Shown here piece after piece: positions 20,101 through 26,883 of a stretch of 64,000 bases of DNA. The notes beneath the pieces are model-generated. The model was not told the origin of the DNA and made no database searches. It was given only the letters and a program-made list of their open reading frames with translations. How positions within the stretch are numbered: position 1 is the stretch's first letter; the number at the start of each line of letters is the position of its first letter. A program made the translations under genes and the position numbers. The stretch comes from Acinetobacter sp. WCHA45 (GTDB taxonomy: Bacteria; Pseudomonadota; Gammaproteobacteria; Pseudomonadales; Moraxellaceae): positions 1-64,000 of the forward strand of contig NZ_CP028560.1 of the NCBI RefSeq assembly GCF_002165255.2, in the 5' to 3' direction.

Positions 20101-22262
20101 AGCTGAGAAACTTAGTCAAAACTTATCAAGACTCAACTCAACGCCCAACAGCTTTGGCAGTTGCCCATGACTTACCAATCTTGCAGCATATCCAAAGCCA
20201 ACAATTACAATTTACTGAATGTGAAAAACTGTTAGCGAGTAAGCTTGGTTCTTATTGGCAGGGTGAAGATAGCGCATGGCAAAGTTTTGAAGCTATTCAC
20301 AATCAGTGGCAAGAAATTAAGCAGATAGTTGCGTTGTCAATTACTGATCAAGCAACTTTATTAAAAGCTGTAGAGTTTAGTAAAAATCATACTTTGGATG
20401 AGCTGACACAGAATATCGCTCAGGTGGAGAATACGTTTAGGCAATTGCTGAATGATCATGTCCTGAAGAGTGATACTGCGATTACCTCATATTCAGATAT
20501 TGATTTTAATAAAATTATCGAAAGACAACAGCAGTTGCAGCAACACAGTTCATCTTGGAGACATTGGTTAAATTGGCAGGCTATAAAGAGCCAGTTGATT
20601 CAACATGGGTTAAAACCATTGGCATTTGAGCTTTTGAATGCCCCATTGAATGTGGATGATGCCCTAAAACGCCTGAATATTAATTTAGCGAGACACTGGA
20701 TTACGCATCAATTTAGTCAGCATCCAGAGTTAAACCAATTTAACAGCCAACAACATGAACAGAAAATAATGTCCTTTGCCCAGCAGGATAAAGAACACCA
20801 ACTTTCTGCAAGTCAGGAAATTATTCACCGTTGGAATAATATTTTTATAGAACAAAACCACTACAAAGGGCAATGGACTGTTCTTAACAAAGAGTTGGGT
20901 AAGAAACGCCGTCATATTCCTGTACGAGAGTTGATGCGTCAAATTCCTGATGTTTTAGTTGGCTTGAAACCATGTTTATTAATGAGTCCATTATCAGTTG
21001 CCCAATATCTGGACACAGAAGCAAAATTTGATGTAGTAATTTTTGATGAAGCATCACAGATTCCTGTATGGGATGCAATTGGTGCATTAGCGAGAGGTAA
21101 ACAGTCAATCGTGGTGGGTGACAATAAACAAATGCCACCAACCAGTTTCTTCGGTAAAGGCGATTCTGAAGAAGAGGTTGATGAGGAGGTGACTGAAGAT
21201 CTGGAGAGTATTTTGGATGAATGTCTTGCTGCTCAGTTACCAGAATTAGCTTTGAATTGGCATTACCGTAGTCGTTATGAAAGTCTCATTCAATTTAGTA
21301 ATCAGAAATACTACAAAGGTGGTTTATTTACTTTCCCTGCACCTGTTGCTAAGGATACAGCTGTAAAACTACATGTGGTTGAGGGTGTATACGACAAAGG
21401 TGATACACGTACCAATAGTAATGAAGCAAAGGCAATTGTTGAATTTATTATTCAGCATTTACAGTCACAGTTAGGGCAAGAGAATCCTTTGACTTTAGGT
21501 GTGGTCACTTTCAATATGACTCAGCAGAAGTTGATTGAAGATTTGCTGGATAATGAATTGGCTAATCACCCTGAGTTAGAGACATTGAGTAAGTCAGGCA
21601 TTGAACCTTTATTTGTTAAGAATTTAGAAAATGTGCAAGGAGATGAACGTGATATTATCGTTTTCTCAATTACTTACGCAGAAGACCGTGATGGTCGATT
21701 ATCTATGAACTTTGGCGCGCTTAATCGTCAAGGTGGTCAGCGCCGTCTAAATGTAGCAATTACTCGCGCTCGTCAAGGATTACATGTTTTCTCTGCTTTG
21801 AGTCCTGAAGAAATTAATTTGGCACGCACTAATAGTGAGGGTGTAAGGGATTTAAAAGACTTCTTAGTTTTTGCTCGTAGTGGTCAGTTGCATTTAAATT
21901 ATGCTGACCAAAGTAAACAGCAGGCTAAAAAAGAATTCCTACAGTACCTACAAACTAAGTTGCAAGAACAAGGCTGGAGTGTGGACCTTGGTATAGGTCA
22001 GGGAGATAGTTGTGTAGATATAGCAATTAAGGATAATTTGAATTCAGGTAGTTATCTTGCAGGTATTATAGTAGATGGTGAAAACTACGCTAAAGCAGCT
22101 ACAGCAAGAGACCGTGATCAGCTCAGACCAACAGTATTAAATGGGTTAGGCTGGCAGGTATTATCAGTGTGGACAGTTGATTGGTGGCTGGATCCAGAGC
22201 AGAACTTAGCTAAATTGGTAAAAGAATTGGATGAGATCAAAATTAATCAACAGGTTGCTTAA
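17106..22262 (+). CDS. DUF4011 - SF1 helicase - Vsr/MTES_1575-type nuclease, 1718 aa
   Basis: A single large protein, probably an antiphage effector that tracks on DNA and cuts it. The DUF4011 signature WLRRLLDLSLRNKLLNF is near residue 375. The helicase has Walker A SGPPGTGKSQTITN near 678, Walker B DVVIFDEASQIPVWD near 1313, LALNWHYRSRYESLI near 1384, ENVQGDERDIIVFSI near 1510 and LNVAITRARQGLHVFS near 1550. The C-terminal 110 residues look like the PD-(D/E)XK Vsr-like REase_MTES_1575 domain: SCVDIAI, then LAGIIVDGENY, ARDRDQLRPTVL and VWTVDWW. DUF4011-helicase-Vsr proteins have been reported as defence genes (I recall the label Hhe). It follows the recombinase trio, so it is likely cargo of that island. 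The ribosome binding site AAGGGG precedes the ATG. Confidence 0.85.
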   Translation: MLEDENNQQLDPKYSLQVDCASALNFVLQQNSVPLIRQILISSTETISGSRIVIRSNPDYFKEHTINIANLEGNQFLALDKPKLVFDIKLLQELPENLKGSIEILWLNEKEEILAEQRAEIDLLTIDTWGGERQPIELLASFSQPNASALSPILVKASEILKAKELGSLSGYQERDRDSVLSQLNALWESLLQQDIHYIVNPASFVKSGQRIRLAKQIFDEKLACCLDTTILLSALAEQIGLDTLLIIEEGHSYLGVWLNETPNVDLIIDDIQALRKRYDLGEVVFIETTLLTQQVKFASALETAKQYIKDESRQHKFYLAIDVRQSRLRGIKPISSYQDKKNHLDETEIEWAPASIPVYDVERPVESKATRVDRWLRRLLDLSLRNKLLNFKDNRYSIPLQCSELTLGKLEDALANQEGFLFKGIDSISLKDVQRDNESQHINQYVDDSLSRKLLFSPLDTPLLEKRLIEVYRASRTALEEGGANTLFLAIGFLEWKESERSKRTFKAPLLLIPVQITRETAKTGYRLYMYDDEPRFNSTLLQLLRQDFELDISGLNPLPADDSGIDVNQVLHIVRKAIVNIPGWEVKAEAAIGQFSFSKYLMWLDLSTRMDQLKNQSVVNHLIESPREPFIKQDDFPQPAQLDQRYQPQQFFTPLSSDSSQLAAVMSAALGRTFVLSGPPGTGKSQTITNMISQCLADGKSVLFVSEKMAALEVVYRRLTQIGLSELCLQLHSSKAQKMQVLDQLRERAQKNNDPYFLSAQLKTTEWQKLSDKLIQSRDELNQHVNNLHTVHAIGWSLYAAMSDELCYRDTPHLRFPEIEISTLTSEKRELLNKTVTQAVSLRQLVNENAKDVLDGFAEGLSEPIWNLAWQEQYQLLQDQLVGQIQQLQKSISAWQQVFGFSEKQNLSQVNQDVAIFKAISNLVQQTDLKLLNAIKDIDLKTITQTKHLTQDLKQQRSSLVGKYQSQIYQADLSQIGFKWREAESKMFPFSWFAKFQLRNLVKTYQDSTQRPTALAVAHDLPILQHIQSQQLQFTECEKLLASKLGSYWQGEDSAWQSFEAIHNQWQEIKQIVALSITDQATLLKAVEFSKNHTLDELTQNIAQVENTFRQLLNDHVLKSDTAITSYSDIDFNKIIERQQQLQQHSSSWRHWLNWQAIKSQLIQHGLKPLAFELLNAPLNVDDALKRLNINLARHWITHQFSQHPELNQFNSQQHEQKIMSFAQQDKEHQLSASQEIIHRWNNIFIEQNHYKGQWTVLNKELGKKRRHIPVRELMRQIPDVLVGLKPCLLMSPLSVAQYLDTEAKFDVVIFDEASQIPVWDAIGALARGKQSIVVGDNKQMPPTSFFGKGDSEEEVDEEVTEDLESILDECLAAQLPELALNWHYRSRYESLIQFSNQKYYKGGLFTFPAPVAKDTAVKLHVVEGVYDKGDTRTNSNEAKAIVEFIIQHLQSQLGQENPLTLGVVTFNMTQQKLIEDLLDNELANHPELETLSKSGIEPLFVKNLENVQGDERDIIVFSITYAEDRDGRLSMNFGALNRQGGQRRLNVAITRARQGLHVFSALSPEEINLARTNSEGVRDLKDFLVFARSGQLHLNYADQSKQQAKKEFLQYLQTKLQEQGWSVDLGIGQGDSCVDIAIKDNLNSGSYLAGIIVDGENYAKAATARDRDQLRPTVLNGLGWQVLSVWTVDWWLDPEQNLAKLVKELDEIKINQQVA

Positions 22263-22426
22263 ATTGTCTGAAACCTTAGGGATGAAAAGCATGCTTTAAA
22301 TCAACTCATTGACTTGGGTTGCATGGTCCATGCGAGTCGTAAATTCTATGAACTATATGTGACGGGGAAAAGTCAGATCAATGAACAGGCATTTTTAAGG
22401 GTCATCAGATTAAGTGCATTTTGATA

Positions 22427-22458
22427 ATGAATAAAGCGCCGTTTGGCGCTTTATTCAT
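22427..22458 (+). terminator. Strong hairpin after the helicase gene
   Basis: Two perfect 14-bp arms (22427-22440 and 22445-22458) with a GTTT loop, containing AAAGCGCC / GGCGCTTT. The AT-rich sequence stops here; from about 22463 the sequence becomes GC-rich, so the hairpin marks the left junction of the foreign cassette. Confidence 0.8.
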
Positions 22459-22475
22459 CCTAGGGACCGCTCACC

Positions 22476-22676
22476 ACCGAGTCCGAGAAGAGCGAGCAAA
22501 AAGGCTTTGCCAACCTGCTGATCGGCCTGTTCGGCGCCGTGCGCAATCCGCTGACTCATGCGCCCAAGGCGAATTAGCCCATGTCCGAACAGGATTCACT
22601 GGACATCCTGACGCTGGTATCGCTGATTCACCGCAAGCTGGATGGCACCACGAAATTAGCGGCCGTATCGCCATAA
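22476..22676 (+). pseudogene. C-terminal fragment of a TIGR02391 (Ymh) family protein
   Basis: The frame starting at 22476 reads SEKSEQKGFANLLIGLFG, then RNPLTHAPK, an in-frame TAG, then SEQDSLDILTLVSLIHRKLD. This is the conserved C-terminal signature of the TIGR02391/Ymh family, often found in defence islands. The N-terminal two thirds are missing at the cassette junction, and the TAG probably replaced a Trp codon. It is non-functional. Confidence 0.7.
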
Positions 22677-22689
22677 GGGAAAGACAAGA

Positions 22690-23880
22690 ATGGACGAGGC
22701 GATCGTAGTCTTCTCTCGGAAAGGGATTTTCCAGACTACGATTGCCGCGCGTGACGTTCGCAGCCGGGAACATGCACGCAAGCTGTGGCCCCTGGTGTCT
22801 CCCGGCGCATCACGGCAGATGGTGACATGGGTCAGCCCCTCCTTTGAGAGCGGGAAGTTGCGTCGGAGATCCCACTTCCGCGTGCTTCCTGCCCAACACA
22901 CCTTTAATCCGAAAGCGCACTTCGACGATGAAGAAGCCAGCCGGTGGCGCGCTGTGCAGGAAAGCCCCGAACACCGACAGGCGAAAGAACTTGTCGCTGC
23001 CGAACTCTCCCGACGCTTGAATGCCGGGCTTGCGATGCCGTGGGCGTTCAAAGATACGGATGCGTCGGACTATGCGCTGGAAGGCAACTTGTTGCTGGGT
23101 GCCGACCGGGTGGCAACCGAGCATCCTCTGGAGACGCCATTCGGCAGCAAATTCCGGCTCGACGTTGCCGTGCTCGGGCCGCCGGTTCAGGTCGAGCCGA
23201 TGGTGCTTGGCGGCGTTGAAATCGAACTCAGCCACGCCTTCGACGGCCGCAAGGCGCTGATCGGGAAGTCGCTCGGATTTCCGTTGATCTCCATCGACAT
23301 CACGGAGATGATGCTGGACGAACTCACGCCTGAGTGGGCACAGCGGGTACTGACCACAACCACGCGGAGCCACGAGCAAGGACGCCGGCAGACCTACATC
23401 TATCTCCACGACCTGCTGTACCACCTCTACGCGCAATTGCCAACGATGAGACGCTGAACAAGCTGGTGCGCTGGATGAACCTGCTCGCGGAGAAGCTAGA
23501 GTACCCGAAGGGTACGGTCGCCGTTGCCTTGGTCAATGGAAAGAACTAACAGTCGCGCAAGATGCTGGAACGCGCGGGACAAGTCGTTGGCCCCGACTGG
23601 AGTGAATTCAATGACCAGCGCTGCTTAGGGCTGACCTTGCCGCGCCCCAAAGGCCCAGCCGATCTCCAAGCCCATCGCTTCCACATGACGATGGCGCGCA
23701 TCCTGCTGTCGCACACTGATGCGCACGTTAGCTACAAATACTGCAACTGCGTGGACAACAACCACCCCGAAGAAGACGTGTGGGTGGCGCATCGCTGGAT
23801 TGCCGACCTGAAAACCCATACCCGGCACCGCGTATTGCCGGAGTCACCTTGCGGGCAAACACTACAACGGAGCCAGGCGC
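22690..23880 (+). pseudogene. Broken CoiA-like / PD-(D/E)XK nuclease gene
   Basis: The first frame (22690-23457, 255 codons) contains SPEHRQAKELVAAEL followed by FRLDVAVLG and GGVEIELSHAFDGRK, a D...ExE pattern like the nuclease core of competence protein CoiA and related defence-island proteins. Around 23440 the frame shifts: the +2-shifted frame continues as NDETLNKLVRWMNLLAEKL. That frame is cut by a TAA at 23547-23549 and resumes as SRKMLERAGQVVGPDWSEF to about 23850. One frameshift and one nonsense codon therefore inactivate it. The function is inferred from weak motifs only. Confidence 0.55.
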
Positions 23881-23902
23881 CTGTTTGCTTGTTGGACAGT
23901 TC

Positions 23903-24691
23903 TCAGTCCGTCGTCGGTTTTGGTGCTCTTTTCCGCGGAGCCGAAGAAGGCAAAGACGGCAAGCACTCGAATAGGCGTTCTGCATAGACGAACCCCATCC
24001 GCCTGACTGCGCTCTGATCGAAATACAGTAGCCAAGCGGCCAGTAACGCCAGCGAAATGAGCAGCGTTAGGCCAGCAGCCAGCCCCGGATCAGCAAAATG
24101 CACAGGGTCAAAATGTGGAGGCGCAACCTGCAAGATTTTTGCAATCAGCAATCCATAAAGGATACCCAAGAGGCACGACAAAATGCCAACAGGTTTCATC
24201 GCTAACATATTGCGATGGAATCCGTATGCAATATTCTCTTTGAGTAGGAGCTGCTTGTTGGAACGGGTGAGTTCACGAAGTCGCTTGGTTGCCCCAATGT
24301 AGGTATCGTCCGCCTTGTCCTGATCTGCTGATTCCTCCTCTGCGTTCGGCATGGCAATACCCAGCTTAGCTGTAATCGCGGTGTGATATCGCTGCTTGCT
24401 GACGCTATCCAGAAATTTGTCGCGATGGCGCAGGGCTATGGTTGTTGGCATTCCGCCCCATTTTTTCACTAGGGATTCTTCCAACTTTTTTCCCCGCCCA
24501 CGGGCTACGCTTGCGAGTGCATAAATGGCACCGCAGCCACCCAGCAGTCCAATCACGCCTGTAAGTACCGGGTGCTTTGCGCCGTAGACACACAACAAGG
24601 GAACGAGCAGCGGCAAAGCTACAAGAAGTCCTGGAATTACGCGCGCCTTGCGCTCGTAGGGGTCTTTGACCAGTTCAAAAATATTCGTCAT
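23903..24691 (-). CDS. Polytopic membrane protein of the E2-E1-JAB cassette
   Basis: A 262-aa protein with about four hydrophobic segments: two near residues 19-60 (VIPGLLVALPLLVPLLCVYG, VLTGVIGLLGGCGAIYALAS) and two near 165-228 (PVGILSCLLGILYGLLIAKI, LAAGLTLLISLALLAAWLLY). Between them is a soluble loop of about 100 aa with charged helices, and the C-terminal tail is basic. It begins 6 bp after the WYL regulator on the same strand, so both are one operon divergent from the MBL and E2-E1-JAB genes. In defence systems such membrane proteins often act as effectors; that role is inference. I do not recognise a named family. Confidence 0.7.
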   Translation of the reverse strand: MTNIFELVKDPYERKARVIPGLLVALPLLVPLLCVYGAKHPVLTGVIGLLGGCGAIYALASVARGRGKKLEESLVKKWGGMPTTIALRHRDKFLDSVSKQRYHTAITAKLGIAMPNAEEESADQDKADDTYIGATKRLRELTRSNKQLLLKENIAYGFHRNMLAMKPVGILSCLLGILYGLLIAKILQVAPPHFDPVHFADPGLAAGLTLLISLALLAAWLLYFDQSAVRRMGFVYAERLFECLPSLPSSAPRKRAPKPTTD

Positions 24692-24697
24692 AGGTGC

Positions 24698-25600
24698 TTA
24701 GCTTTGGGCCGACAAGGCATCAATATAGGGTTGAATTTCATCGCGGTTTTTCAAAGTGATCTGCTGCGCGAGGGGGTCGGGTGCTTCCTTGGTATGCAAG
24801 CCCAAACGCCTCAGTGTGTAGTACAGAAACGCTTGGCGGCATGGAAGTTTGACCTGTCCACCCTCCATTCCATAGTCCAACTCCAGGACTCGTTTCTTGG
24901 CAGCGGGTAAATCGGGATGCGGTGCAAGCACCAGCGTCAATACAGTTTGCCAATGCGAATCCTGGCTGGCGTCCACTTGGCTCGCCTCGAAGCCATCGAT
25001 GCGCAGGATTCGGGCGAGGACGAAATCGCTGAAGCGCTGGCGCTTATGGCAAAACGCGCGCATGTGCCAGCGAAAACCGTCGTTGCCCAGAGCGTGCGGC
25101 GACAGCAGACGAACCGATTCGTCCAAGGACGTCATGGACTGGTAGCTCACCCAAATGGCTTCCTGCTGCCGAATTGCCCGGACCACTGCTTCGACGGTTT
25201 GTTCATTGATGGTGCGCCAAGGGGACGGTGCCCAATCTGCCTCAGGCGCTGAGCCAATAAAGCTGGACGCTGGTTCGATGACGCCCATCTTGGTGGCCAG
25301 CAGCTCCGCTAGATAGTGTTGCACCGAACTTCGCTGGTAAAGCGGGTGAAAACTCGGTGCTGCCGTGTAAGTCTTGGAACTGCGGTCATAAATCAGGTTG
25401 TTCGGCGCTAACTCCGTGTACTTGGCAATGTCCAGTGAGGCCTGGGGAATCGATATGCCGAAGTGCTCGGTGAGATCCATTCGATTGATGCGCCGCTCCC
25501 AGCGCAAACGGAAATCGATGAATTGAAGTCTGCTCTCTAACCCCCAGCTTAGCCCTTTGGGCTCAGCGGGATCGGCGGCAGTTACAGGAGGCTCTTGCAT
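24698..25600 (-). CDS. WYL-domain transcription regulator (BrxR/CapW-like)
   Basis: A 300-aa protein with an N-terminal winged helix (RLRWERRINRMDLTEHFGIS, residues 33-52, then PQASLDIAKYTELAP), a WYL-type domain in the middle (AIWVSYQSMT near 149, HALGNDGFRWHMRAFCH near 173-190) and a WCX-like C-terminus. The order and the phrases PQASLDIAKY and YDRSSKTY resemble BrxR and CapW, dimeric repressors that control BREX and CBASS loci. It probably represses the divergent system promoter and is released by a signal of infection or DNA damage. It is transcribed away from the MBL gene across an 89-bp intergenic region that contains inverted repeats. Confidence 0.8.
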   Translation of the reverse strand: MQEPPVTAADPAEPKGLSWGLESRLQFIDFRLRWERRINRMDLTEHFGISIPQASLDIAKYTELAPNNLIYDRSSKTYTAAPSFHPLYQRSSVQHYLAELLATKMGVIEPASSFIGSAPEADWAPSPWRTINEQTVEAVVRAIRQQEAIWVSYQSMTSLDESVRLLSPHALGNDGFRWHMRAFCHKRQRFSDFVLARILRIDGFEASQVDASQDSHWQTVLTLVLAPHPDLPAAKKRVLELDYGMEGGQVKLPCRQAFLYYTLRRLGLHTKEAPDPLAQQITLKNRDEIQPYIDALSAQS

Positions 25601-25616
25601 TATTTGCGCCTAATAA

Positions 25617-25677
25617 GTAGACGGATATAAAAAATAGTCGTACATTAACTATACGCGATCATCCTTCGGTCGTCTAC
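25617..25677. promoter_or_regulatory. Divergent promoter region with nested inverted repeats
   Basis: Between the WYL gene and the first MBL gene lie GTAGACG (25617-25623) and its inverse CGTCTAC (25671-25677), and inside them ATAGT (25634-25638) and ACTAT (25648-25652). BrxR/CapW-type regulators bind inverted repeats at such places, so these are candidate operators. A GGAG ribosome binding site follows at about 25680 for the MBL gene. The binding itself is inference. Confidence 0.5.
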
Positions 25678-25689
25678 CCGGAGACCTCA

Positions 25690-26883
25690 ATGCCCACAAC
25701 CATCACCTTTTTCCCCGTCGACAACGGGGACATGACACTCATCAAGTTCGGCGATCTTGACGCGACGACCCTGCTGATCGACGTAAACATCAGACAAGAT
25801 GCCGATGATCCTGGGAAGGACGTGCGCGATGTCGCCAAGGATCTGCGCGAACGACTGAAAAAAGACGAGAACGGCAGGCCATATGTCGATGCCTTTTTGT
25901 TGAGCCACCCGGACCAGGATCATTGCCGTGGGCTGACGCGGCATTTCTACCTGGGACCGCTGGACAAGTACCCGGATGACAAGAAGGACGACAAGGACAA
26001 GAAAATCGTGATCCGGGAGATGTGGTCGTCTCCCATCGTGTTTCGACGCGCAAGCAAGACGCACACTTTGAGCGACGACGCCAAGGTATTCAACACGGAG
26101 GCGCGTCGGCGGATACAACTGAACCGCGACAAGAACTTCGCCGTCGGAAACGGCGACCGCATCCAGATCATGGGCGAGGACATCGATGGAAAAACCGATG
26201 ATCTCACCTCGATTGTGCGGAAGGTGGACACGCGCTTCTCGACGATCAACGGCAAGAGTTCCGCATTCTTCTCTGCGTTTCTTTTGGCCCCCCTGGATGC
26301 CCAGGACGACGAAGAAGAGGAAGAGTGCCTGGTCAAGAACCAGTCCAGCGTGATCCTGAACATCACGTTAGCCGCTGATGCTCAGACGCCGGATGGCGCA
26401 AAGTTCCTTACTGGTGGCGATGCTGAGGTGTTCATCTGGAACCGCCAGTGGCAGCGCCACGAGACCGAAGCCGATGTACTTGAGTACGACATCATGCAGG
26501 CACCGCATCACTGTTCTTGGCATTCGCTGTCCTATGACAGTTGGTCCGACTACGGCGAGAAGGCCAAACTCGATGCCGATGCCCGCAAGGCGCTTTCGCA
26601 GACCCGTGACGGCGCCGTCATCGTCGCCAGTTGCAAGCCGATTGCAGACGACGACAGTGATCCACCCTGCATCCGCGCAAAGCGTGAGTACGTGGCGATC
26701 GTAGACGAAGCAAAGGGCGAGTTCTATTGCACGGGCGAGTACCCGAGCGAGAAATCCTTGGAGCCCCTCGTTTTCACCGTCACCGCTCAGGGAGTGCAGC
26801 CGCCCTCGAAGAAGGAGTCCGGATCGAAGGCCGCTGCCGTGATCACCTCCGCGCGCACTCCGATGCCGCACGGGGCATCATGA
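25690..26883 (+). CDS. Metallo-beta-lactamase-fold hydrolase 1 (ComEC/Rec2-like domain)
   Basis: A 397-aa soluble MBL-fold protein. The metal motif is HPDQDHCRG (H73, D75, D77, H78), with a further ligand candidate in QAPHHCSWHSL near residue 276 and a Ser/Asp-rich strand LTGGDAEVF near 240. This type resembles the hydrolase domain of ComEC/Rec2, which acts on DNA or other phosphodiesters; the substrate here is unknown. Its stop overlaps the start of the E2-E1-JAB gene (ATGA), so the products are made together. It starts after a GGAG ribosome binding site. Confidence 0.85.
   Translation: MPTTITFFPVDNGDMTLIKFGDLDATTLLIDVNIRQDADDPGKDVRDVAKDLRERLKKDENGRPYVDAFLLSHPDQDHCRGLTRHFYLGPLDKYPDDKKDDKDKKIVIREMWSSPIVFRRASKTHTLSDDAKVFNTEARRRIQLNRDKNFAVGNGDRIQIMGEDIDGKTDDLTSIVRKVDTRFSTINGKSSAFFSAFLLAPLDAQDDEEEEECLVKNQSSVILNITLAADAQTPDGAKFLTGGDAEVFIWNRQWQRHETEADVLEYDIMQAPHHCSWHSLSYDSWSDYGEKAKLDADARKALSQTRDGAVIVASCKPIADDDSDPPCIRAKREYVAIVDEAKGEFYCTGEYPSEKSLEPLVFTVTAQGVQPPSKKESGSKAAAVITSARTPMPHGAS

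Noticed and set aside
25687..26118. Reverse ORF opposite the first MBL gene
   Set aside because: It mirrors a gene with clear metal-binding motifs, and its own text shows no family features.
26727..26879. Longer start for the E2-E1-JAB protein
   Set aside because: The extra 51 codons lie inside the MBL gene in another frame and read as a shadow; the ATGA overlap at 26880 is a typical coupled start.
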